Assembly: GCF_037892545.1 (NCBI RefSeq) | Contig: NZ_JBBKBG010000012.1 | Coordinates: forward strand, 1-64,000 | Length of the DNA stretch: 64,000 nt | Direction of reading: 5' to 3' | Source of the DNA: Pseudogracilibacillus sp037892545 | GTDB taxonomy: Bacteria > Bacillota > Bacilli > Bacillales > Amphibacillaceae | Notes under the pieces: model-generated | The model's input: only the letters and a program-made list of their open reading frames with translations | The model's database searches: none | Told to the model about the DNA's origin: nothing | Shown here: in pieces, positions 1-8,090 of the stretch | How the letters are laid out: every line of letters begins with the position of its first letter | How positions within the stretch are numbered: position 1 is the first letter of the stretch | Translations under genes and position numbers: made by a program

Positions 1-146
1 ATTAATTCCGCAAGTTCCCTCGCAATTCCCACTCTACTTGCGAATATACGTGAGGATCCTACATACCATTCAGATGCTTCAATATTCTGTCCTCCTACAA
101 ATTCAACTAATGGAAGTAAGACAGGTTGAACAGATGTACAATAAGG
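1..146 (-). pseudogene. possible degenerate coding remnant
   Basis: One minus-strand frame stays open from the left window edge to a TGA at 147-149. It reads like real protein, with a hydrophobic stretch followed by an Arg/Ala-rich helix (for example EASEWYVGSSRIFASRVG). There is no start codon with a ribosome site inside it, so it is either a truncated gene or a chance open frame. I do not recognise the family. The bases from 150 to 230 hold nothing else I can name. Confidence 0.2.
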
Positions 147-231
147 TCAAATTTACTTAAGGATGAATAAGCGCAATGCTATAAGAGATTTCTATCATTT
201 TTTTGTTGAAGTTGGTTCATGAAAGTAGTGG

Positions 232-272
232 AAAAAATAAGGACCTTGGTACGTGAATGTACCAAGATCCTT
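232..272 (-). terminator. intrinsic terminator of queT
   Basis: Inverted repeat 239-252 / 259-272 with a 6-nt loop. Read on the minus strand, the stem is fully paired if one G-U pair is allowed and runs into a U-rich tail (232-240). It lies about 75 bp beyond the queT stop codon. Confidence 0.75.
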
Positions 273-347
273 ATTTTGTTTTAATAGCTTCTATTTTAAA
301 CGACAAGTTTATTTTTAAAAGAGTATGTGAAGGATATTTTTATCCAC

Positions 348-836
348 TTAAATAAGGTTCTCTAATTTTAATCGTTTATTTAAGAAATACATAATGTAAA
401 TTGCAATCCCCATTGTGACAAACTCACTTATTCCAAGCGATAACCATAATACTCCAAAGGCATCTGGTACATCTGCAAAGAAGATAAGCATGTACGCAAT
501 GATGTACATATTAATAGAAAAAACAGCTGTATTGATCCACATAAGTGCAATTTTGTTTTTCACAAAACGCGCGATATACATTGTAATTCCTAAAGATAAT
601 GCCGTATGTAGCACACCGAATACAATATCTGCTTTTGTCGGTGAAAACACTAAATTGGCAAGAAATACTCCAACAACAATCCCGAAGAAATATTTTTTAT
701 TTAATACGATTAAATGGTTAAAAAACTCCGAAATTCGAAATTGGATCCCTAAAAATCCGAATGGTGCGATAACGGCAGTTACAACAAAATAAAGTGCTGC
801 AACAAGCCCGTTAACGACTAATGTTTTTGATTGCAT
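348..836 (-). CDS. queT: QueT family queuosine-precursor transporter (ECF S component)
   Basis: Predicted 162-aa integral membrane protein with about five hydrophobic segments. Its N-terminal part contains the QueT-like stretch IAPFGFLGIQFRISEF, and a second conserved patch, FSPTKADIVFG, follows near residue 65. Family members are S components of energy-coupling-factor importers that bring in queuosine precursors such as preQ1 for tRNA modification. I start at the ATG at 836, whose GGGAG ribosome site lies in the tail of a probable preQ1 riboswitch. Longer upstream reading would translate the riboswitch itself. The gene is monocistronic with its own terminator. No ECF ATPase module is nearby, so it would share a housekeeping module encoded elsewhere. 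Confidence 0.85.
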   Translation of the reverse strand: MQSKTLVVNGLVAALYFVVTAVIAPFGFLGIQFRISEFFNHLIVLNKKYFFGIVVGVFLANLVFSPTKADIVFGVLHTALSLGITMYIARFVKNKIALMWINTAVFSINMYIIAYMLIFFADVPDAFGVLWLSLGISEFVTMGIAIYIMYFLNKRLKLENLI

Positions 837-848
837 ATTATCATTCTC

Positions 849-885
849 CCTTAGTTTTTTTACGTTGGATGGTTCCGAACAACGT
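849..885 (-). promoter_or_regulatory. preQ1-I type riboswitch aptamer
   Basis: On the minus strand, stem ACGTTG (885-880) pairs with CAACGT (867-862). It is followed by the A-rich tail AAAAAAACTAAGG (861-849), which runs straight into the queT ribosome site. A short stem, an internal C-containing loop and an A-rich tail ending in ACTAAGG are the hallmarks of the preQ1-I class. Overlap of the tail with the ribosome site suggests translational control. The loop differs from the B. subtilis version, so the pseudoknot pairing is not certain. Confidence 0.65.
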
Positions 886-1061
886 GTAACCTTGCTTATA
901 ATACTAGTAATCAACTTATTTTTCAAATAATGCGCATTAGAAAGCGTCAAACTTACCATATGGTTATTTTTCCACTATGTATGCATTGCAAACATACGCT
1001 TCAGATCAATAAAAAGGAAGTATGAAAAAAGCACTATTTCTATCTTTCTCCTAAATTTGAC

Positions 1062-1090
1062 TTGACAGGTAGGAATTATATGAATATGAT
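1062..1090 (+). promoter_or_regulatory. sigma-A promoter of cysJI
   Basis: TTGACA at 1062-1067, a 17-bp spacer and TATGAT at 1085-1090. This predicts a start near 1097 and an untranslated leader of about 115 nt. That leader holds the conserved element and terminator described next. The spacer contains GTAGGAATT, also present upstream of yezD near 4812, so an operator is possible. Confidence 0.8.
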
Positions 1091-1121
1091 AGTGGATAAG
1101 ATGATACGTATCGATATATAA

Positions 1122-1184
1122 GCTGACTAGAAAACTAGAGGCGAAACAAATTACTACATCGTGATTTGTTTCGCCCTTTTTTTA
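1122..1184 (+). promoter_or_regulatory. cysJ leader attenuator: conserved 23-nt element overlapping a terminator
   Basis: The 23 bases at 1122-1144 are identical to 5048-5070 in front of cysH. They can fold as a small hairpin: GCT/GGC outer stem, GA/A internal loop, CTAG/CTAG stem, AAAA loop. The last five bases (GGCGA, 1140-1144) also open the 5' arm of a strong intrinsic terminator, GGCGAAACAAAT (1140-1151) / ATTTGTTTCGCC (1164-1175), followed by a T run. The two folds exclude one another. This is the layout of a terminator/antiterminator switch controlling cysJI. Confidence 0.7.
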
Positions 1185-1212
1185 TATTATTTTATGGTGG
1201 GGTGTATAAAAG

Positions 1213-3024
1213 TTGCAGCTACAAGTAAGAAACAGTCCTTTTAGTGAAGAAGAAGTTCAATTATTAAATCAGTTATTAGGGAAGTTAACCGGTACACAGA
1301 GGGTTTGGCTTAGTGGTTATCTAACGGCTGAAATAGTATCAGATATGGGTGCTACACAACAGGAACCGGCCCATATGTTACAGGAAGTACAAGTAACAGA
1401 GACAAAAGAGATAACCGTGCTATACGGTACTCAAACAGGAAATGCCCAATCATTAGCAGAGACTTTCACAGAACAATTACTAGGAAATGGATTAAAGGTA
1501 AATGCAATTTGTATGAATGAGTTTAAAGCGCGAGATATAAAGAAATTATCTCATGTTCTTATTATCATTAGTACCCATGGAGAGGGGGATCCACCTGATA
1601 ATGCGATAGAGTTTTGTGATTTTATCCATAGTAAGCGTGCACCAAAATTAAATGATTTACATTATTCCGTACTTGCTTTAGGGGATAGTTCCTACGAACA
1701 ATTTTGTTTAACAGGAAAACAAATTGATGAACGACTCGAAGCATTAGGAGCGACCCGTATTGCCGACCGAATAGACTGTGATGTTGATTTTGATGAGGAT
1801 GCTGAAAATTGGTTTACATCCGTCTCGTCAGAGCTTCAAGAACTAACGACAACTTCTACAAAGAACATAGCGAATACAACGAATGAAAATAAAGTAACAT
1901 CTCTCTATTCAAGAACGAATCCATTTGAAGCGGAAGTATTAGAAAACATAAATTTAAATGGGCGAGGGTCGAATAAGGAAACACGACATATTGAATTGTC
2001 TATAGAAGATGCTAATTTAAAATTTGAGCCCGGTGATTCTATCGGTATTTATCCAGAAAACGATCCACAATTAGTGGAACAATTGATTACAAGTTTTGGT
2101 TGGGAAAAAGATCAAGAGATTACGATAAAAGATCATACTTGGACAGTTGAAAATGCGTTAAAACATCATTATGAAATAACACGCTTAACAAAACCTATCT
2201 TAGAAAAGATTGCATCCACTTTTCAACATGAAAAACTAACAACATTATTACAAGATGAACAAAAAAATACATTAATGGAATATATAGAAAATCATGATCT
2301 ATTAGATTTAGTGGAAGATTATTCATTGCAAAATGTGAGTCCGGATGAGTTACTCCCATTATTACGCAAAATACCTGCACGTCTTTATTCGGTTGCGAGT
2401 AGCTACCGCGCAAATCCGGATGAAGTGCATCTAACTGTAGGCGTAGTTCGCTATCATGCAGGAGAAAGGGACCGAAATGGTGTCTGTTCTGTTCAGCTAT
2501 CAGAGCGGATAGAGCCAGGAGACAAAGTGAAAATATATGTGCACAAGAATGATTATTTCCGTTTACCAGAAGATGATCAAGTACCAATTATTATGATTGG
2601 ACCTGGAACAGGTATTGCACCATTTAGATCATTTATGGAAGAAAGAGAAGAAATAGAGGCGAAAGGAAAGTCGTGGTTGTTTTTCGGAGACCAACATTAT
2701 AGAACAGATTTTTTATATCAAATTGAATGGCAACGTTGGATCAAACAAGGAGTTTTAACGAAATTAGACTTAGCTTTCTCACGTGACCAAGAAGAAAAAG
2801 TATATGTACAACATAAAATGTGGGAAGAAAAAGCATTGTTTTATCAATGGTTAGAAGAAGGTGCCATCATTTACGTTTGTGGGGATGAAAAAAGCATGGC
2901 GAAAGATGTTCATGATACGATTTTACGAATTATTCAAGAAGAAGGAAATAAATCCGAAGAGGAAGCAACTGCCTATTTAAAAACGATGCAACAGCAAAAG
3001 CGTTACCAACGTGATGTATATTAA
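1213..3024 (+). CDS. cysJ: assimilatory sulfite reductase (NADPH), flavoprotein alpha subunit
   Basis: 603-aa CysJ. It carries electrons from NADPH through FAD and FMN to the CysI hemoprotein, which reduces sulfite to sulfide. The flavodoxin-like FMN domain is at about residues 66-200, with phosphate loop GTQTGNAQ at 72-79. The FAD-binding region is marked by RLYSVASS near 390, and the NADPH-binding region by GPGTGIAPFR near 463. It ends in the family C-terminus KRYQRDVY. The N-terminus closely resembles B. subtilis CysJ, which supports the TTG start at 1213 (site GGTGGGG). Transcription passes through the 1122-1184 attenuator, and cysI follows after about 45 bp. Confidence 0.95.
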   Translation: MQLQVRNSPFSEEEVQLLNQLLGKLTGTQRVWLSGYLTAEIVSDMGATQQEPAHMLQEVQVTETKEITVLYGTQTGNAQSLAETFTEQLLGNGLKVNAICMNEFKARDIKKLSHVLIIISTHGEGDPPDNAIEFCDFIHSKRAPKLNDLHYSVLALGDSSYEQFCLTGKQIDERLEALGATRIADRIDCDVDFDEDAENWFTSVSSELQELTTTSTKNIANTTNENKVTSLYSRTNPFEAEVLENINLNGRGSNKETRHIELSIEDANLKFEPGDSIGIYPENDPQLVEQLITSFGWEKDQEITIKDHTWTVENALKHHYEITRLTKPILEKIASTFQHEKLTTLLQDEQKNTLMEYIENHDLLDLVEDYSLQNVSPDELLPLLRKIPARLYSVASSYRANPDEVHLTVGVVRYHAGERDRNGVCSVQLSERIEPGDKVKIYVHKNDYFRLPEDDQVPIIMIGPGTGIAPFRSFMEEREEIEAKGKSWLFFGDQHYRTDFLYQIEWQRWIKQGVLTKLDLAFSRDQEEKVYVQHKMWEEKALFYQWLEEGAIIYVCGDEKSMAKDVHDTILRIIQEEGNKSEEEATAYLKTMQQQKRYQRDVY

Positions 3025-3069
3025 CGCATTGGAAATATAGGATTGAATAATATCGAGAGGGGATTTGAA

Positions 3070-4806
3070 GTGACATTAAGAAATGAAAAAGTATTAGAAA
3101 CGATGACAGAACAACATAGTGATGTAGAAGATATAAAAATTAAAAGTAATTATTTACGTGGAACATTAGTCGAGACATTTGCAGACTCATTAACTGCAAG
3201 TATTCCAGAAGAAGATAATCGTTTAATGAAATTCCACGGGAGCTATATGCAAGATGATCGTGACCTTCGATTAGAAAGACAAAAACAAAAGCTAGAGCCG
3301 GCTTATCAGTTTATGATCCGTGTTCGTGCAGCAGGAGGGGTTGTCACTCCAGAGCAGTATATTGCGATGGATGAAATCGCGCATCAATATGGCAACAAAA
3401 CATTACGTTTAACAACAAGGCAAGCGTTTCAATTATATGGCATTGTTAAATGGGATATGAAAAAGACGATGCAAGCAATCAATGATACATTATTATCTAC
3501 ATTAGCTGCTTGTGGGGATGTCAATCGTAATGTAATGTGTAATCCGAACCCTTATCAGTCAAATGTACATGAAGAAGTATATAAATGGGCAGAGAAGATA
3601 AGTAAACACTTGGAACCACAAACAAATGCATATCATGAAATTTGGTTAGATGGAAAAAAAGTGGTGGACCAACAAACAAACGAGGAACACGAGGAACCGA
3701 TTTATAAAGACATTTATTTACCACGAAAATTTAAAATTGGGATTGCAGTACCACCTTCTAATGATGTGGATGTCTTTTCTCAAGATATTGGTTTAATTGC
3801 AATTATAGAGAAAGGAAAATTTGTTGGTTTTAATGTTGCGGTCGGTGGTGGAATGGGTATGACACATGGGGATGAACATACATATCCCCAAATTGGTCGA
3901 ATAATTGGATTTTGTCCACCAGAAAAAACCGTCGATGTAGCAGAAAAATTAGTAACGATTCAACGTGATTTCGGAAACCGTTCTATTAGAAAATATGCTC
4001 GGTTTAAATATACGATTGATGCAAGAGGAATCGACTGGTTAAAAGAGACATTACATGAACGTTTAGGATATGAGTTGTCAGCACCGAGAGATTTTCATTT
4101 TGATCATAATGGAGATCGTTATGGATGGGTAAAAGGGTCGAATGGAAAATGGCATATGACGATATTTATCCAAAATGGAAGAATTAAAGATACGGATCAA
4201 TATTTATTAATGACAGGATTGCGAGAAATTGCGAAAGTACACACAGGTGATTTTCGACTTACACCTAATCAAAACTTAATTATTGGAAATGTAACAGAGG
4301 AGAAAAAGGAACAGATTGACCGTCTACTAAGTATATATAATATTTCAAAAGGAGAGAATGCTTCAGCACTTCGCCGTAATTCCATAGCTTGTGTTGCTTT
4401 TCCAACTTGTGGATTGGCGATGGCAGAATCGGAAAGATATTTACCTAGTTTGATTGATAAAATCGAGCTATTGCTAGAAGAAGCTGGGCTAGAGGAACAG
4501 GAAATTACGATTCGGATGTCTGGTTGCCCGAATGGATGTTCACGGGCGGCGTTAGCAGAAATAGGATTTATAGGCAAAGCTCCAGGAAAATATAATTTAC
4601 ATTTAGGCGGAAGTTTTAACGGAGATCGCTTAAGTGTGATGTACAAGGAAAATATTGATGAAGAAGAAATATTAGCTTCACTACAACCAATTATTAATCA
4701 TTATGCAAAAGAAAAATTAGACAATGAAAACTTTGGAGACTTTGTAGTACGAGAAGGATATGTACCAGCAGTCTATAATGGATTACAATTTCATGAAAAT
4801 AGATGA
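3070..4806 (+). CDS. cysI: assimilatory sulfite reductase hemoprotein beta subunit
   Basis: 578-aa CysI. It catalyses the six-electron reduction of sulfite to sulfide on a siroheme coupled to a [4Fe-4S] cluster. The cluster-ligand cysteines are visible as C-x5-C in VAFPTCGLAM and C-x3-C in SGCPNGCSRA (about residues 440-490). The ferredoxin-like repeats found in sulfite reductases are present, for example KLEPAYQFMIRVRAAGG. I choose the GTG at 3070, since GAGAGGGG lies 8-9 bp upstream and the length then matches B. subtilis (571 aa). A TTG at 3043 is in frame but lacks a site. Co-transcribed with cysJ; its siroheme comes from sumT-sirB-sirC downstream. Confidence 0.95.
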   Translation: MTLRNEKVLETMTEQHSDVEDIKIKSNYLRGTLVETFADSLTASIPEEDNRLMKFHGSYMQDDRDLRLERQKQKLEPAYQFMIRVRAAGGVVTPEQYIAMDEIAHQYGNKTLRLTTRQAFQLYGIVKWDMKKTMQAINDTLLSTLAACGDVNRNVMCNPNPYQSNVHEEVYKWAEKISKHLEPQTNAYHEIWLDGKKVVDQQTNEEHEEPIYKDIYLPRKFKIGIAVPPSNDVDVFSQDIGLIAIIEKGKFVGFNVAVGGGMGMTHGDEHTYPQIGRIIGFCPPEKTVDVAEKLVTIQRDFGNRSIRKYARFKYTIDARGIDWLKETLHERLGYELSAPRDFHFDHNGDRYGWVKGSNGKWHMTIFIQNGRIKDTDQYLLMTGLREIAKVHTGDFRLTPNQNLIIGNVTEEKKEQIDRLLSIYNISKGENASALRRNSIACVAFPTCGLAMAESERYLPSLIDKIELLLEEAGLEEQEITIRMSGCPNGCSRAALAEIGFIGKAPGKYNLHLGGSFNGDRLSVMYKENIDEEEILASLQPIINHYAKEKLDNENFGDFVVREGYVPAVYNGLQFHENR

Positions 4807-4894
4807 TATGAGTAGGAATTCATTTCAAAACATGGTATGATATTGCTTATATATAAGTAAATGGGTGCGAATAATTGGTAAAGGAGGAATGATT

Positions 4895-5041
4895 GTGAAA
4901 AATGATATTGAAAGTGAGGCGCAATTATCCAAAAAGATATTTGATATGCTAAAAACTATATCATTTGGCACCATTACAATCATCGTTCAAGATGGAAAAA
5001 TCATTCAGCTAGAGAAAAATGAAAAAATAAGAATTAAATAA
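4895..5041 (+). CDS. yezD: YezD family (DUF2292) small protein
   Basis: 48-aa protein. A short N-terminal helix is followed by a beta-hairpin-like region matching the YezD/DUF2292 pattern: FGTITIIVQDGKIIQLEK then NEKIRIK. The start is GTG at 4895, 7 bp after a perfect AAGGAGG. The ATG at 4889 would leave only 1 bp of spacing. It ends 6 bp before the conserved leader element of cysH, so it is probably the first gene of the cysH operon. The biochemical role of the family is not known to me. Members are often found beside sulfate-assimilation genes, as here. A role in sensing or RNA-level control is inference only. Confidence 0.8.
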   Translation: MKNDIESEAQLSKKIFDMLKTISFGTITIIVQDGKIIQLEKNEKIRIK

Positions 5042-5047
5042 ACAATC

Positions 5048-5114
5048 GCTGACTAGAAAACTAGAGGCGACAGTAGGAAAGAACATCTCTTCTTTCCTAC
5101 TGTCGTCTTTTTTT
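5048..5114 (+). promoter_or_regulatory. cysH leader attenuator: second copy of the 23-nt element plus terminator
   Basis: Bases 5048-5070 repeat 1122-1144 exactly. The terminator stem starts with the last five bases of the element: GGCGACAGTAGGAAAGAA (5066-5083) pairs with TTCTTTCCTACTGTCGTC, then a T run to about 5114. The stem sequence differs entirely from the cysJ terminator beyond GGCGA, so the element itself is what has been conserved. In this copy, flanking TC extends the alternative hairpin to TCGC/GCGA. Confidence 0.7.
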
Positions 5115-5136
5115 CATTTGAAAGGAGAGTAATATC

Positions 5137-5853
5137 ATGGGTGCAACGTTCTCTTATGAACATTGGGAGGATTCCATTGCCTCACAATTAAATGAACAAT
5201 TTCAAGAATCTTTAGATGTGTTGAAATGGGCGTATAACACATACGAAAAAAGCGACATCGTATATGCTTGTAGTTTTGGGGCAGAAGGGATCGTATTAAT
5301 CGATTTAATTAGTAAAGTAGCAAAAGATGCAACCATTGTTTTTTTAGATACGGGATTACATTTTGACGAAACCTATCAGTTAATCAAGCAAGTAAAAGAA
5401 AATTATCCGACATTAAATATTCAACTAAAAAAACCCGAGTTAACAGTGGAGGAACAGGAAGAACAATATGGGGCTGCCTTATGGGAAAAGAATCCAAATA
5501 AATGTTGTCATATACGAAAGGTAGAGCCGATGCATGCGGTGTTATCAGATGTGCCTGCATGGATTTCCGGATTGCGACGTGAGCAATCCAAATCAAGAAG
5601 AAATACAAATTTTATTAATAAAGATGATACTTTTCAAGCGATAAAAATTTGTCCACTCATTCATTGGACGTGGAAAGAAATATGGCAATATATTTTATTG
5701 CAGGATTTAAATTACAATGTTCTGCATGATAAAGGCTATCCTAGTATCGGGTGTGAAAAATGTACGTTACCAGTTTCAGATGAATCTAATAGTCGTTCAG
5801 GTAGGTGGGCACAATTTCAAAAGACGGAGTGTGGATTACATTCCTCTTCGTAA
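5137..5853 (+). CDS. cysH: phosphoadenylyl/adenylyl-sulfate reductase
   Basis: 238-aa CysH. It reduces activated sulfate (APS or PAPS) to sulfite with thioredoxin or glutaredoxin as electron donor. It has the P-loop-like SFGAEG motif near residue 47, the LDTGLHFDETY segment, the C-terminal ECGLH motif bearing the catalytic cysteine, and two cysteine pairs, KCCHIRK (near 120) and CEKC (near 204). Those pairs ligate a [4Fe-4S] cluster and place it with the APS-type/B. subtilis-type enzymes. The start ATG has AAAGGAGAG upstream. It heads the biosynthetic part of the operon, directly after the attenuator. Confidence 0.93.
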   Translation: MGATFSYEHWEDSIASQLNEQFQESLDVLKWAYNTYEKSDIVYACSFGAEGIVLIDLISKVAKDATIVFLDTGLHFDETYQLIKQVKENYPTLNIQLKKPELTVEEQEEQYGAALWEKNPNKCCHIRKVEPMHAVLSDVPAWISGLRREQSKSRRNTNFINKDDTFQAIKICPLIHWTWKEIWQYILLQDLNYNVLHDKGYPSIGCEKCTLPVSDESNSRSGRWAQFQKTECGLHSSS

Positions 5854-5872
5854 AGAGAGTTAGGGATATATT

Positions 5873-6934
5873 ATGGTAATAATCATGGCGGTTTTCATTG
5901 CATTATTATTTGCAATGAACATAGGTGGTAGTGGTGCAGCAGCAACGATGGGAATCGTATATGGAACAGGTGCCATTCGCTCTAAAAGGCGAACATTAAT
6001 TATTTGCAGCATCGGTATATTTTTAGGTGCGGCATTTGGTAGTCGAAAAGTCATTGAAACGATTGGTACTGGTCTCATCGATGTCGATCTACTAAATGCC
6101 ACATCTGTCGTTATCATTTTAGGAAGTGCTTGTACGTCCTTATTTATTGCAAATATGATTGGTATTCCATTATCGACAAGTGAAGTGACAGTTGGTGCAG
6201 TAATAGGATTCGGCTTTGTATATAGAAGTATTTACGTGGAATCCGTTGTAAATATCGTTCTATGGTGGATGATTACACCGTTGATAGCATTCTTAATCGT
6301 TTATGTAGCCATTTTATTTTATAAGAAACTAATCATAAAACTCCCTCATAAATTTCATATAAAAAAGCAATATATCGTCCTATTTGTTATATTTGCTGGT
6401 TTTTTAGAAGCATTGGCAGCAGGCATGAACAATGTTGCAAATGCAGTTGGACCGCTCGTCGGTGCAGCGATGATTCCTAGTTCACTTGCAATGGGTCTTG
6501 GAGGGGTGTTTATAGCAATCGGTGCAATTGTATTTGGAGGTAAGGTACTGGATACGAACGGGAAAAAAATAACAAAAATCTCTATCCATGATGGGTTAAT
6601 CGTTTCATTGACAAGTGCAGGTATTACGATTATCGCTTCGATATGTGGCATACCAATTCCGATGACACAAGTAACGACATCTGCCATTGTTGGTGTCGGT
6701 GTTGCAAATGAAGGAAAAATTATCTTTCAACAACCAATTTTTAAAAGAATCATGATTGTTTGGATATTATCTCCATTATTATCCTTTTTTATCGCTTATT
6801 ATATGGTGCAAATTTTTATCGAACAGGATATGTTATCTATCTTGTTAATGACGGCTTTCTTACTTTTTTCGGTTACAATTTGGAAAATAAAAACGAGCAT
6901 TTGGAAAAAAGACATGAATAAAAGGAGTGTTTAA
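5873..6934 (+). CDS. cysP: sulfate permease CysP (PiT family)
   Basis: 353-aa polytopic membrane protein of the inorganic phosphate transporter (PiT) superfamily. Two homologous halves each carry a family signature: AMNIGGSGAAATMG near residue 14 and LAAGMNNVANAVGPLVG near 182. Length and position between cysH and sat match B. subtilis CysP, which imports sulfate rather than phosphate. The substrate is therefore assigned from operon context. Either ATG at 5873 or ATG at 5885 could start translation. The gene ends one base before sat. Confidence 0.88.
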   Translation: MVIIMAVFIALLFAMNIGGSGAAATMGIVYGTGAIRSKRRTLIICSIGIFLGAAFGSRKVIETIGTGLIDVDLLNATSVVIILGSACTSLFIANMIGIPLSTSEVTVGAVIGFGFVYRSIYVESVVNIVLWWMITPLIAFLIVYVAILFYKKLIIKLPHKFHIKKQYIVLFVIFAGFLEALAAGMNNVANAVGPLVGAAMIPSSLAMGLGGVFIAIGAIVFGGKVLDTNGKKITKISIHDGLIVSLTSAGITIIASICGIPIPMTQVTTSAIVGVGVANEGKIIFQQPIFKRIMIVWILSPLLSFFIAYYMVQIFIEQDMLSILLMTAFLLFSVTIWKIKTSIWKKDMNKRSV

Positions 6935-6935
6935 G

Positions 6936-8090
6936 ATGACGGAAAATTTACCACATGGAGGTACATTAGTACAACGCGTGCATATAACAGATGAAAATAC
7001 GACTAGTAAGCATATTGAGTTAGATGCGATTGCCTTAAGTGATTTAGAATTAATCGCTAATGGAACATATAGTCCACTAACAGGATTTGTTTCAGAAAGT
7101 GATTATCATTCCATTTTGGACAATATACGTTTAGCAAATGGGACGATTTGGAGTATTCCAATTACTTTGCCTGTTACAGATCATGTTGCAACATCTTTAA
7201 GGAAAGGAGAAAAAGTTGGATTAAAGAATAATGGACAATTGTACGGTTATATAGAAATAACAGAAATATATAGAGCGGACAAAGAGAAGGAAGCGAAAAA
7301 TGTATATGGGACGGTAGATGAGCAACATCCGGGAGTGAAAAAAATATTGGAACGTCCAAATAATTATGTGGCTGGTCCTATTACATTAACTAAATTTCCT
7401 GATCGTGAATTTTCTCATTATCATTTCACTCCGAAAGAGACTAGAAAACATTTTGAAGCACTCGGTTGGGAAACGATTGTCGGTTTTCAAACGCGTAACC
7501 CAGTCCATCGTGCACATGAATATATTCAAAAAGTCGCATTAGAAACGGTGGATGGATTGTTTTTAAATCCTTTAATTGGAGAAACGAAGGCAGATGATAT
7601 TCCTGCATCTATTCGAATGAAAAGCTATGAAACATTGTTGGAAAACTATTATCCAAAAGATCGAGTGTTTTTAGGGGTGTTTTCTGCGGCAATGCGCTAT
7701 GCCGGACCACGTGAGGCGATATTTCATGCGATTGTACGGAAAAATTTCGGTTGCACGCATTTTATTGTTGGTCGTGATCATGCTGGAGTTGGTGATTATT
7801 ATGGCACATATGAAGCGCAACATTTAATAGCTCAATTTGAAGAGGAGTTAGGTATTACGATATTAAAGTTTGAAAATAGCTTTTATTGCACGGCTTGTGG
7901 CAATATGGGAACGACAAAAACATGTGCCCATGATAGCTCCCACCATCTTTTGTTATCAGGGACAAAGGTGCGTGAAATGTTGCGAAATGGAGAGCATCCA
8001 CCGAAGGAATTTAGTCGACCTGAAGTGATTGATGTGCTCATAGAAGGATTACGAGAAAAGGAAAAAGTGTCAGGGGGAACTACGAAATGA
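6936..8090 (+). CDS. sat: sulfate adenylyltransferase (ATP sulfurylase)
   Basis: 384-aa enzyme that makes adenylyl sulfate (APS) from ATP and sulfate, the activation step. Catalytic motifs are TRNPVHRAHEY (near residue 185) and GRDHAGVGDYYGTYEAQ. A cysteine cluster, CTACGNMGTTKTC, sits near residue 320 and may bind metal. The ATG at 6936 is chosen because AAAGGAGTG lies upstream. An earlier in-frame codon at 6927 would overlap cysP without its own site. The stop overlaps the cysC start (ATGA), indicating translational coupling. Confidence 0.94.
   Translation: MTENLPHGGTLVQRVHITDENTTSKHIELDAIALSDLELIANGTYSPLTGFVSESDYHSILDNIRLANGTIWSIPITLPVTDHVATSLRKGEKVGLKNNGQLYGYIEITEIYRADKEKEAKNVYGTVDEQHPGVKKILERPNNYVAGPITLTKFPDREFSHYHFTPKETRKHFEALGWETIVGFQTRNPVHRAHEYIQKVALETVDGLFLNPLIGETKADDIPASIRMKSYETLLENYYPKDRVFLGVFSAAMRYAGPREAIFHAIVRKNFGCTHFIVGRDHAGVGDYYGTYEAQHLIAQFEEELGITILKFENSFYCTACGNMGTTKTCAHDSSHHLLLSGTKVREMLRNGEHPPKEFSRPEVIDVLIEGLREKEKVSGGTTK

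Noticed and set aside
415..792. Plus-strand open frame opposite queT
   Set aside because: It is a shadow of queT in another frame, with no ribosome site and atypical composition.
1097..1212. S-box (SAM) riboswitch or cysteine T-box before cysJ
   Set aside because: The leader is only about 115 nt and lacks the conserved S-box kink-turn and T-box antiterminator sequences. The same holds for the gap before cysH and for metA.
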